From the NCBI RefSeq assembly GCF_029057325.1, contig NZ_JAICZW010000012.1:1-59448 (forward strand): DNA of 59,448 nt, read 5' to 3'. The DNA comes from Bacteroides sp. Its GTDB lineage: Bacteria > Bacteroidota > Bacteroidia > Bacteroidales > Bacteroidaceae. The notes beneath the pieces are model-generated. The model did no database searches and was not told where the DNA came from. It was given only the letters and a program-made list of their open reading frames with translations. Made by a program: the position numbers and the translations under genes. Below are positions 34,536 through 41,920 of the stretch, one piece after another. Each line of letters opens with the position of its first letter. The stretch's first letter is position 1.

Positions 34536-34685
34536 ATGAAAAAAGAAGAAAAGAACAAGTGCATTTTGCTGAATGAAGCAGAAGTGAGAAACGTGAATGG
34601 CGGCTATCGCGAGCCGACTCCTGAAGAACTGGAACGGATTCGTGAAATCTATGGCCCGCTTGCCGAATACATTATCTGCTGGTAA
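34536..34685 (+). CDS. Double-glycine leader peptide 2 (49 aa precursor)
   Basis: 49 residues. The leader ends in LLNEAEVRNVNGG (23 residues in all), the form typical of Bacteroidales GG-leader natural-product precursors. The core, about 26 residues (YREPTPEELERIREIYGPLA then EYIICW), is acidic, helical-looking and ends with Ile-Ile-Cys-Trp, a striking hydrophobic tail. One Cys in the leader and one at the penultimate position. No modification enzyme gene (radical SAM, LanM, YcaO) is seen nearby, so the peptide is probably exported unmodified apart from leader removal. Confidence 0.75.
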   Translation: MKKEEKNKCILLNEAEVRNVNGGYREPTPEELERIREIYGPLAEYIICW

Positions 34686-34797
34686 AGGAAACTGAAAGGA
34701 TAAATATTTGGATTTTCCTAATAAAATTGAAAGTATAAAAAAAAGAAGACTATTGCAGTAGTACAAGTATATTATTAACAATTTAAAAAGTAATTTT

Positions 34798-34998
34798 ATG
34801 AAAAAGACTAATGAATTTGCAACAATGCAAGAAATGAGCGTACAAGAAATGAATGAAGTTAATGGCGGGTCGCTGTTGGTATGGGCTGTATTGGCTGTTG
34901 GTAGTATAACGATTTCTATGTGCTCTAACAATCATGTTTCAACCGGTCAAGGTACAGGAAACAATGTGGCCATAGGTGATTCGATTCAAAACAAATAA
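34798..34998 (+). CDS. Double-glycine leader peptide 3 (66 aa bacteriocin-like precursor)
   Basis: 66 residues. The leader MKKTNEFATMQEMSVQEMNEVNGG... (24 residues) has a textbook C39 cleavage motif (MSVQEMNEVNGG). The core begins with a hydrophobic segment SLLVWAVLAVGSITISM, then a polar Asn/Gly-rich tail with CSNNHVSTGQGTGNN and AIGDSIQNK. A hydrophobic helix after the GG site is typical of membrane-active class II bacteriocins, though the order here (hydrophobic first, polar last) is unusual. It is followed after 15 bases by the aspartic-protease-like gene, so they are probably one transcript. Confidence 0.8.
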   Translation: MKKTNEFATMQEMSVQEMNEVNGGSLLVWAVLAVGSITISMCSNNHVSTGQGTGNNVAIGDSIQNK

Positions 34999-35013
34999 CA
35001 ATTTGTTAGTAAC

Positions 35014-35844
35014 ATGAGAAAAAGGGAGTGGATAAAAGTATTGTTCGCTGCAATATCACTAATCAGTTTGATTGTTATCTTTTGTTTTAGGAAAAAATAT
35101 CCTACTATAGATACGACTTTCAATGATGATGATTGCATGGTTCTTTCAGTTAACGGAATGAATTTTGTATTTGATACAGGTGCAGATATTACATTGCTAT
35201 ATACTGATACAATACCCAACTCTACTTCCTTTTTCTATAATGCGATAGCTACAGATATATATGGGAATGAAATAAAACTTAAGAAATATTTACTACTATA
35301 TCCCGGCCTGTTAAACGATGGAAGATTTTTTCAAACGGTAATGATTTTACCGAAATCCTTTGGCATAAAAAATATTGATGGGATTTTGGGGACAGATATT
35401 ATTAATCATTCAAATTGGAATATTGACTTTAAGAGGCAGACGATAAATAACCAATTTTACAAATCTGAGCAAATTCCAGATATGATCTTTAATTATCGAA
35501 AGAAAGAAAGCCGATGGGTAATAGATTTACAATTGGATTCCATATTAGTAGAAGATGTCATTATTGATACTGGATATACAAGAAGCGATTTTATTCTTCC
35601 CAAAGGTTATGAGGACAAATTAAACATTGAGTTCTTCCGGAAAGATACATGCTACAATTTTAAAAACACGCTGTTTAAAATAGATTTATATACAAAAAGA
35701 GAGTGCTTAGTAAATAATACAAGAGTAAAAGAAGCCATCATTTCTTTTTCAGAGGGAGAGCATGTGATTGGATTACCATTTTTTAAGCGTTTCTCTTCTA
35801 TTTATATTGATACACATGAGAAAATGATTTCTTGTTACAACTAA
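35014..35844 (+). CDS. Membrane-anchored retropepsin-like aspartic protease, two DTG motifs
   Basis: 276 residues. A basic N-terminus and one membrane helix (about 8-25) put the catalytic part in the periplasm. Two active-site motifs are visible in one chain: FDTGAD at Asp54 and IDTGYT at Asp185. Each is followed by the hydrophobic-hydrophobic-Gly flap-partner block typical of clan AA (GILGTDII at 123-130; VIGLPFFKRF near 250). So both lobes of an aspartic protease may be made by one polypeptide. It is markedly AT-rich, unlike the exporter genes after it. It lies directly behind peptide 3, and could mature, degrade or give protection from the peptide. No name is assigned. Confidence 0.75.
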   Translation: MRKREWIKVLFAAISLISLIVIFCFRKKYPTIDTTFNDDDCMVLSVNGMNFVFDTGADITLLYTDTIPNSTSFFYNAIATDIYGNEIKLKKYLLLYPGLLNDGRFFQTVMILPKSFGIKNIDGILGTDIINHSNWNIDFKRQTINNQFYKSEQIPDMIFNYRKKESRWVIDLQLDSILVEDVIIDTGYTRSDFILPKGYEDKLNIEFFRKDTCYNFKNTLFKIDLYTKRECLVNNTRVKEAIISFSEGEHVIGLPFFKRFSSIYIDTHEKMISCYN

Positions 35845-35898
35845 GTTACCGACATACAGATAGCACAATACGTTCGATAGTGATTTTTGTCTCTCTAT

Positions 35899-35954
35899 TA
35901 ACCTAACCATAACATAGAAATAACTCTCTTCTGATTTAGTCTCCTCTACTTTTG
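35899..35954 (+). promoter_or_regulatory. Operator-promoter 4 of the peptide-export regulon (HlyD-PCAT)
   Basis: TAAC at 35899, 35904, 35910 and 35921, -7 box TACTTTTG at 35947-35954. Same 11-bp period and 22-bp gap. The HlyD ATG is 47 bases downstream. Confidence 0.82.
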
Positions 35955-36001
35955 CCTCCGTAAACATCAACAAAAGTATTAATCAATAAAAACAAAGAAA
36001 T

Positions 36002-37171
36002 ATGTTATTACCGAACGAATGGATAGACAATTGCATCGAGACTTACATCTATCAGCACACTACGAAGTCTCAGGTTATTTATTGGGTGGTCTTGCTGGCC
36101 GTTACGGCCACGATGGTGGCACTTCCGTTTATCTACGTGGACATCTCGGTGCAAGGGAATGGAGTGGTCAGACCGGTGACCGAAAAGACGGAAATCACCT
36201 CCGCCGTCACGGAAATTGTCGATTCGGTGTTTGTATGCGAAGGGGAACAGGTGCGCAAGGGAGACGTGATTCTGAAATTCCGGACAAACAACCCGGATTA
36301 CAAGATAAGTTACCAGTCCGCCCGCTTGGACGACTGCCATGCACAACTGGCCGATTTGGCGTATCTGGCAAAAGGGGAGTGCCCGGAACAGTTCAGTTCA
36401 CCGGTACGCCGGCAGGAATATGCCTACTTCGTGAAGAAGAAAAAGGAGCTGGAGACAGCCTTGGCGCAGGCTGAGAAGGAATACAACCGAAACAAAGTGC
36501 TGTTCGAGAAGAAGGTGATTGCCGAAGAAGAGTACGACGGCTACTATTTCAGGTGGCAGAGCCAGCAGAACGAACTGGCATCGCTGGTGCAAAGCCAGTT
36601 GAGCACTTGGCAGGCCGACCTGAACAGCTACCGGAACACGTTCAATGAGATGAACGCAAGCCTGAAGCAGGAGGTCAAGGATAAGGAGATGTACATTGTG
36701 CGCAGCCCGGTGGATGGAACGGTGGACCAGTTCGCGGGAGTTTATCGGGGAAGCAGCATCCGGGTGGGACAGGCATTGGCGGTCATCAGCCCGGACTCCA
36801 CGCTCTGCCTGGAGGTGTATGTCGCTCCCCGGAACATCGGGTTCATGAGCGTGGGAATGCCGGTCAAAGTGCAGGTGGAATCTTTCAACTACAACGAGTG
36901 GGGAACTTTGCCCGGCAAGGTAAAGGATATTTCGTCGGACTTCCTGACCGACAGCCAGGGAAACTCTTTCTACAAGGTGAAGTGCGAAATGGAGCGTGAC
37001 TACCTGCAACTGAAAGACGGCCGGACAGGCCGGTTGAAGAAGGGAATGACGGTCAGCGCCCACTTCATGGTGACACGCCGTTCGCTGTTCGACTTGCTGC
37101 ATCAGAAGATGGATAGTTGGGTAAATCCCAAACAATATGTCAACGAAACAAAGATTGCGAAATTAAACTAA
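36002..37171 (+). CDS. HlyD-family adaptor of the peptide exporter
   Basis: 389 residues. The N-terminal segment (LLPNEWIDNCIETYIYQH) precedes one membrane helix (about 27-48). Then come the lipoyl half VQGNGVVRPVTEKTEITSAV with EGEQVRKGDVILKF, a long coiled-coil hairpin (about 95-225), the second lipoyl half VRSPVDGTVDQFAGVYRGSSI, and a C-terminal barrel. It belongs to the membrane-fusion proteins of bacteriocin and type I secretion, distinct from the EmrA-like protein at 27 kb. It connects the PCAT transporter 22 bases downstream to the TolC channel. GC content is clearly higher than in the preceding peptide/protease genes. Confidence 0.92.
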   Translation: MLLPNEWIDNCIETYIYQHTTKSQVIYWVVLLAVTATMVALPFIYVDISVQGNGVVRPVTEKTEITSAVTEIVDSVFVCEGEQVRKGDVILKFRTNNPDYKISYQSARLDDCHAQLADLAYLAKGECPEQFSSPVRRQEYAYFVKKKKELETALAQAEKEYNRNKVLFEKKVIAEEEYDGYYFRWQSQQNELASLVQSQLSTWQADLNSYRNTFNEMNASLKQEVKDKEMYIVRSPVDGTVDQFAGVYRGSSIRVGQALAVISPDSTLCLEVYVAPRNIGFMSVGMPVKVQVESFNYNEWGTLPGKVKDISSDFLTDSQGNSFYKVKCEMERDYLQLKDGRTGRLKKGMTVSAHFMVTRRSLFDLLHQKMDSWVNPKQYVNETKIAKLN

Positions 37172-37193
37172 CCCAAAAAGAGGAGACAAGATT

Positions 37194-39359
37194 ATGTATC
37201 AGAAAGGAGTAAAAATAAAACAGCATGACATCACCGATTGCGGAGCGGCTTGCCTGGCTTCCGTATGCGCCCACTACGGTTTGCGGTTTCCGGTGGCGCG
37301 AATCCGCCAGTATGCGTTCACCGACCAAAAGGGAACGAACGTCTTGGGGCTGATTGAAGCCGCAGGCAAGTTGGGATTGTCGGCCAAAGGGGTAAAAGCA
37401 CAGTTCGAGGCCCTGCAGATAGTACCCAAACCCGCCATCGCGCATGTGATTGTGCATGAAAGGTTGCAGCACTTCGTTGTGCTGTACAAGGCGGAAAAGG
37501 GGCGCGTCACTTACATGGACCCGGCAGACGGACAGATGCACAAAGTGACGGATGACGAATTCAAAAACATGTGGACAGGCGTACTGGTCTTGATGGAACC
37601 GGAAGAGACCTTCCGGAAAGGGAACATGAAGACAAGCATGACCCGGAAATTCCTCTCCCTGCTGGCGCCGCACAAGAGCGTGATGGCACAAGCCGTATTC
37701 GGTGCTTTGATATACAGCATCCTGGGGCTTTCCACCTCCGTGTATGTGGGGAAAATCACGGACTATGTGCTGGTGGACGAAAACGTCAACCTGCTCAACC
37801 TGATGGGCGTGGTGATGATTATCGTCCTGCTGCTGCGCACGTTCATCGGTGCCATGAAGAGCATCCTTGCCCTGAAGACCGGACAGCGGATTGACGCCGC
37901 CCTGATATTGGGCTACTACAAGCATCTGCTTACACTGCCGCAACAGTTCTTCGACACAATGCGTGTGGGCGAAATCATTTCGCGTGTGAACGATGCGGTG
38001 AAGATACGCAACTTCATCAACAATGTGTCGCTCGACCTGGTGGTGAACCTGATGATTCTGCTCTTTTCCGTCTGTCTGATGTTTGTCTATTCGTGGAAGC
38101 TGGCACTCATCACGCTGGCATCCGCTCCGTTGTTCCTGCTCATCTTCCGGGGATTCAACCGGCTGAACAAGAAATACCAACGCAGCATCATGGAGAGCAG
38201 CGCGGACTTGGAAGCCCAGTTGGTGGAGTCCATCAACTCGATTGCCACCATCAAGCGTTTCGGCATCGAAGCGTTTGCCAACCTGAAGACCGAATCGCGT
38301 TTCGTCCTGTTGCTGAAGAATACGTTCCACAGCATCTATGGCGCCATCATGGCGCAGGGAGGCATACAGTTTGTCTCTACAGCCATCACCATCGCCGTGC
38401 TGTGGGTAGGAAGCCTGTTGGTGATAGACCGGGAACTGACACCGGGCACCCTGATGGTGTTCTATTCCTTGATAAGCTACGTGGTTTCGCCCATCGGCTC
38501 TTTGATTTCTTCCAACCAGACCATTCAAGATGCCCTGATTGCCGCCGACCGCCTTTTCCAGATTATGGACTTGGAACGCGAGCAGGACGACAGCCGGAAG
38601 ATAGCATTGAAGCCGGATATGATTGGAGATATCTTTTTTGAGGATGTCTTCTTCCGCTACGGCTCGCGCAAGGAGGTGTTCAAGGGACTGAACCTGAAGA
38701 TTGAGCAGGGAAAGACGACCGCCATCATCGGCGAAAGCGGTTCGGGCAAGACGACCTTGATCTCGCTTCTACAGCACATTTATCCCACTCAGTCGGGACG
38801 CATCCGCATCGGCGATTACGACATCGCGCAGATTGACAACAGAAGCCTGCGCCGCCGGATAGGCACGGTTCCGCAGCAGATTGAGCTGTTCGCCGGTACG
38901 GTGGTGGAGAATATCGCCATCGGCGATTTGAATCCTGACATGAAGCGGATTGTGGATTTGTCGGAGCAGTTAGGCCTGAAGCAGTTTATCGAGCGGCTTC
39001 CTAACGGGTATAATACATACATCGGCGAACACGGCGCTTCCTTATCCGGCGGCGAGCGGCAGCGCATCGCCATTGCCAGAGCCCTCTACAAAGAACCGGA
39101 AATCTTGATTTTCGACGAGGCTACCTCCTCCCTGGACACCTCCTCCGAACGGTATGTGAAGCAAACGCTGAAGGCTTTGGCCCAAAAAGGGAAGACCGTC
39201 ATCATCATTGCCCACCGGCTGAACACGGTGAAGGAGGCCGACCGCGTTGTAGTGATTGACAGGGGAAAAGTGGTGGAGAACGGCACACACCAGGAATTGT
39301 TCAGGCTTGGCGGCATCTACAACCGATTGTGGACGGAGCAGTTTGAGATATTGGATTAA
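37194..39359 (+). CDS. Peptidase-containing ABC transporter (C39 PCAT), GG-peptide maturation and export
   Basis: 721 residues. Domain order: C39 peptidase (1-~125) with Gln10, catalytic Cys16 (DCGAAC), His93 (HFVVLY) and Asp109 (DPADG), all present; six-helix membrane domain (~160-450); ABC domain with Walker A GESGSGKT (~513-520), Q-loop VPQQIELF, signature LSGGERQR (~616), Walker B ILIFDEATS and H-loop IIAHR. It should cleave leaders after GG and pump the cores out using ATP. The three GG precursors upstream are its obvious cargo. It is encoded 22 bases after hlyD and driven by operator-promoter 4. Confidence 0.96.
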   Translation: MYQKGVKIKQHDITDCGAACLASVCAHYGLRFPVARIRQYAFTDQKGTNVLGLIEAAGKLGLSAKGVKAQFEALQIVPKPAIAHVIVHERLQHFVVLYKAEKGRVTYMDPADGQMHKVTDDEFKNMWTGVLVLMEPEETFRKGNMKTSMTRKFLSLLAPHKSVMAQAVFGALIYSILGLSTSVYVGKITDYVLVDENVNLLNLMGVVMIIVLLLRTFIGAMKSILALKTGQRIDAALILGYYKHLLTLPQQFFDTMRVGEIISRVNDAVKIRNFINNVSLDLVVNLMILLFSVCLMFVYSWKLALITLASAPLFLLIFRGFNRLNKKYQRSIMESSADLEAQLVESINSIATIKRFGIEAFANLKTESRFVLLLKNTFHSIYGAIMAQGGIQFVSTAITIAVLWVGSLLVIDRELTPGTLMVFYSLISYVVSPIGSLISSNQTIQDALIAADRLFQIMDLEREQDDSRKIALKPDMIGDIFFEDVFFRYGSRKEVFKGLNLKIEQGKTTAIIGESGSGKTTLISLLQHIYPTQSGRIRIGDYDIAQIDNRSLRRRIGTVPQQIELFAGTVVENIAIGDLNPDMKRIVDLSEQLGLKQFIERLPNGYNTYIGEHGASLSGGERQRIAIARALYKEPEILIFDEATSSLDTSSERYVKQTLKALAQKGKTVIIIAHRLNTVKEADRVVVIDRGKVVENGTHQELFRLGGIYNRLWTEQFEILD

Positions 39360-39372
39360 AGGAGTTAGAAGT

Positions 39373-39421
39373 GCCGTTTTCAGTTGTACAACACCCGGGT
39401 GTCAATACAACTGAAAACGGC
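39373..39421. terminator. Long perfect hairpin after the PCAT gene
   Basis: GCCGTTTTCAGTTGTA (39373-39388) pairs perfectly over 16 bp with TACAACTGAAAACGGC (39406-39421). The 17-base loop itself contains the palindrome ACACCCGGGTGT (39391-39402). It lies 13 bases after the stop codon. There is no U-tract on either side, so it may be a 3' stabiliser, a processing site or a Rho-dependent end rather than an intrinsic terminator. Confidence 0.55.
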
Positions 39422-39492
39422 GACATGAAAAGAAGAAATAAAGACTGAAACAGAACTTGCAGCAAGAAAAGAGCATACTATCTATACGACGT

Positions 39493-39548
39493 TAACCTAA
39501 CGATAACCTTCAGATAACATCATCCGACAGAACAGCGCCCTACTTTTG
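39493..39548 (+). promoter_or_regulatory. Operator-promoter 5 of the peptide-export regulon (TolC)
   Basis: TAAC at 39493, 39498, 39504 and 39515, -7 box TACTTTTG at 39541-39548; same geometry. The TolC start is 269 bases on, but only about 31-40 if the inserted repeat and its target duplication are subtracted, matching the 38-52 base leaders of the sister promoters. Confidence 0.82.
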
Positions 39549-39563
39549 CATCGTCAAAAGTAA

Positions 39564-39794
39564 ACCCGTTGGCGGAATTAATTCGCAGACCCGCTTCTTA
39601 CAGCTACTTAACGCACTGATTATCAAGTGCTGAAAAATACGATAACAGACACTTGTGTTCAGCGTGACAAACACTTGTGTTCAAGCTGACAAACACAAGT
39701 GTTTGAGACGACAGACGCAAGTGTCTGTCAAACCGGGGAATATAAGGAAAATTGCAGAAGTTATTTCCTCGCTGATTTAATTCCGCCAACAGAC
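39564..39794 (+). mobile_element. MITE-like element carrying family 1 palindrome, copy 3
   Basis: 231 bases. Terminal inverted repeats are GTTGGCGGAATTAA (39568-39581) and TTAATTCCGCCAAC (39777-39790), 14 bp perfect. The element is flanked by AAAGTAA on both sides (39557-39563 and 39795-39801), which looks like a 7-bp target duplication. The centre is the family 1 nested palindrome, with outer arms ACAGACACTTG (39645-39655) and CAAGTGTCTGT (39718-39728). It has no ORF and no transposase. It aligns with copy 2 (20096-20285, inverted) over most of its length. Confidence 0.75.
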
Positions 39795-39817
39795 AAAGTA
39801 AGTAACCAACTAATAAA

Positions 39818-41149
39818 ATGATGTATATGAAAAAAAGAAGTATTGCCATCGCGCTAATCCTTTTCGCCGGTATTACAGCCGTCAATGCACAAAACAGAAA
39901 ATGGGCTCTGAACGACTGTATCGAGTATGCCATCGAGCATAACACCGAAGTGAAACGAAGCAAGAATCGGATTCGCAGCTTGCAAGTGCAAAGAAACACA
40001 TGGAAGAACAGCCTGTTGCCGGATTTGAATGCCGGTGCCTCCCAAAAGTTTGCGTTTGGAAGAGCACTGAACCGGGACAACACCTATGAGAACAGCAACA
40101 TACAGAGTTCAACCTTTTCCGTCAGCGCGGAAATGAACCTCTTTTCGGGCTTCAGGACAATCGCTTCCATCTCACAAAACAGGTATGACTTGCTGGCGGC
40201 AGAGGCGGACAAGGGACTGATAGAGAACAACCTTTCACTGAATATCACCGGCGCTTACTTCCAAATACTGCTGGACAAGGAAATCCTCCGGATAGCGCAA
40301 GAACAAATCAGGCTGACCGAAGAACAGGAAGAGCGTACCCGGCTGCTGATTGAAAACGGGAAGGCAGCACCCTCGCAGCTCTATGATGTGAGGGCGCAGT
40401 TGGCAGATGATGAATTGGCCGCAACCGAAGCAGGAAACGCATTGAGACTTGCTTTTCTGGAACTGGCCCAACTGATGGAGCTGAAAGGGAATGAATACTT
40501 TGACATTGATTCTTTAAGCGGCAACATCGTCATGGCAGACACGTTGAACCCGTTGGGCATCTATCACGCGGCATTGACCTGCATGCCACAAGTCAAACAA
40601 GCCTACTATACATGGCAAAGCAAGTCGAAGGGGGTGAAGATTGCCAAGGCAGGCTATTATCCGGCGGTTTCGCTGGGTGCCGGAATAAGTACGGGTTATT
40701 ACCATTACGGACACGGGGTAAGCGAAACATTCCAAAACCAATTTAACAACAATATGCAGAAAAGCATCTATTTTACAGTCAGCCTTCCCCTGTTCGACCG
40801 TTTCGCCACACGAAACCGTGTCAGGGCGGCAAGAATCGAAGAAGATGATTCGCGGCTCTCTCTGGAGAATGAAAAGAAAAGCCTGTATAAAAATATAGAG
40901 AAAGCATACACGGATGCCTTGGCGGCCTTCGAGAAGTACCAATCGACCTCCAAAGCCGTAACCGCCAACCAAGAAGCACACCGATATGCTTTGGAAAAGT
41001 ATGCAGCCGGGAAATCGACCGTATTTGAGTACAACGAAATCAAGATGAAACTGGCCGACGCCCTTTCCAAACAATCGCAGGCCAAATATACCTACTTACT
41101 GAAAGACAGAATACTGGCTTTCTATTCTTGCCATTCACCGGTAAACTGA
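39818..41149 (+). CDS. TolC-family outer-membrane channel of the peptide exporter
   Basis: 443 residues, or 440 from ATG 39827 (MKKRSIAIALILFAGITAVNA), which gives a cleaner signal peptide cut before Gln. The mature protein starts with KWALNDCIEYAIEHNTEVKRSKNRI, the standard outer-membrane-efflux repeat opening, and has a second repeat opening at YHAALTCMPQVKQAYYTWQSKSKGVKIAKAGYYPAVSLGAG. It completes the PCAT-HlyD-TolC tripartite exporter. It is transcribed from its own operator-promoter 5 through a leader interrupted by a MITE-like element. Confidence 0.94.
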   Translation: MMYMKKRSIAIALILFAGITAVNAQNRKWALNDCIEYAIEHNTEVKRSKNRIRSLQVQRNTWKNSLLPDLNAGASQKFAFGRALNRDNTYENSNIQSSTFSVSAEMNLFSGFRTIASISQNRYDLLAAEADKGLIENNLSLNITGAYFQILLDKEILRIAQEQIRLTEEQEERTRLLIENGKAAPSQLYDVRAQLADDELAATEAGNALRLAFLELAQLMELKGNEYFDIDSLSGNIVMADTLNPLGIYHAALTCMPQVKQAYYTWQSKSKGVKIAKAGYYPAVSLGAGISTGYYHYGHGVSETFQNQFNNNMQKSIYFTVSLPLFDRFATRNRVRAARIEEDDSRLSLENEKKSLYKNIEKAYTDALAAFEKYQSTSKAVTANQEAHRYALEKYAAGKSTVFEYNEIKMKLADALSKQSQAKYTYLLKDRILAFYSCHSPVN

Positions 41150-41162
41150 CTTTGCAAACGGT

Positions 41163-41218
41163 TAACGTAACGATAACATACGGATAACCTAAAAGGGTAA
41201 AAATCCTCCCAACTTTTG
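41163..41218 (+). promoter_or_regulatory. Operator-promoter 6 of the peptide-export regulon (DUF3836)
   Basis: TAAC at 41163, 41168, 41174 and 41185, -7 box AACTTTTG at 41211-41218. The geometry is identical to sites 1-5, so the DUF3836 gene (ATG 46 bases on) is a member of the regulon. Confidence 0.8.
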
Positions 41219-41264
41219 CATCAGAGAAAAGAAAAAGAATATAAACTTTAAAAAAAAGAACAAT

Positions 41265-41762
41265 ATGGAATCGATTACAACAGCAACGCTGATTACAACA
41301 ACAACCATTTTCTCAACCTTCTTAGGTGTGTCCGGCAACAACAACGGTTTTGCCTACAATGTAGAGATGGACGAACAAATGATAACCTCGCAGACAGTGT
41401 ATAAGAAGAGCGAAAACGACAAGCACTTATCGCACCACCTGAAATACAACTACACGTATGACGAGCAAGGATGCCTGACCCGAAAAGAAGCAATGAAGTG
41501 GAACGGAACCTCCAACCAATGGGAGCACAGCCATTGCCTGTATTATGTATATGACCAGTCAGGCTTTTCGATAGAATACGCCCTATGGAACCCTCAAAAG
41601 GCAGGCTACACGGAAATCCTGAGCAAGCAGGTTTATGACCAAAGCCTAGAAGGGACTATGGCCGTGACACTATACAAATGGGACAAGGCAGACAACGATT
41701 GGGTGATGCAGGACAACGTAATCATGATGAATCCGGACAGCAACCTGTTGACAGCGTTTTAA
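41265..41762 (+). CDS. Secreted DUF3836-like protein, last member of the peptide-export regulon
   Basis: 165 residues. The N-terminus is hydrophobic and Thr-rich (ITTATLITTTTIFSTFLGVSG) but lacks the usual Lys/Arg, so export is likely though not certain. The rest is a beta-rich region with repeated YxYDEQGxLTRKEAxKWN and CLYYVYDQSGFSIEYALWN units, characteristic of the Bacteroidales-specific DUF3836 family of unknown function. Its importance comes from the promoter: it carries the sixth operator. Possible roles are immunity, peptide binding or surface delivery; none is proven. Confidence 0.7.
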   Translation: MESITTATLITTTTIFSTFLGVSGNNNGFAYNVEMDEQMITSQTVYKKSENDKHLSHHLKYNYTYDEQGCLTRKEAMKWNGTSNQWEHSHCLYYVYDQSGFSIEYALWNPQKAGYTEILSKQVYDQSLEGTMAVTLYKWDKADNDWVMQDNVIMMNPDSNLLTAF

Positions 41763-41835
41763 CCTCCTTCGCACACCGGCATTCCCATGCCTTGAAATCC
41801 ACCGCCACCTTGTGCCGCATAATGCCAACCACATC

Positions 41836-41895
41836 AAAAAAAAAGCAGCGCGCCCTGCCCCCTCCCTTACCAAAGAGAGTGACAGGACGCGCTTT
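41836..41895 (-). terminator. Probable intrinsic terminator of the nucleotidyltransferase gene
   Basis: On the minus strand a GC-rich imperfect stem (AGCGCG at 41888-41893 pairing with CGCGCT at 41847-41852, extended by CCTGTC/GGCAGG) is followed by a run of T (complement of A run 41836-41844). It lies about 30 bases after the stop at 41921. Confidence 0.7.
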
Positions 41896-41920
41896 CTATG
41901 AAAGAAAAAAACAAAAAACC

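Larger units (their letters stand above)
39360..39817. other. Intergenic region PCAT / TolC
   Basis: 458 bases with no ORF: hairpin (39373-39421), operator-promoter 5 (39493-39548) and a 231-bp MITE-like repeat (39564-39794) that fills the leader of the TolC gene. Confidence 0.8.

Noticed and set aside
37140..38528. 462-residue minus-strand ORF
   Set aside because: Antisense to the PCAT exporter; composition (His/Gln-rich) is that of a shadow frame.
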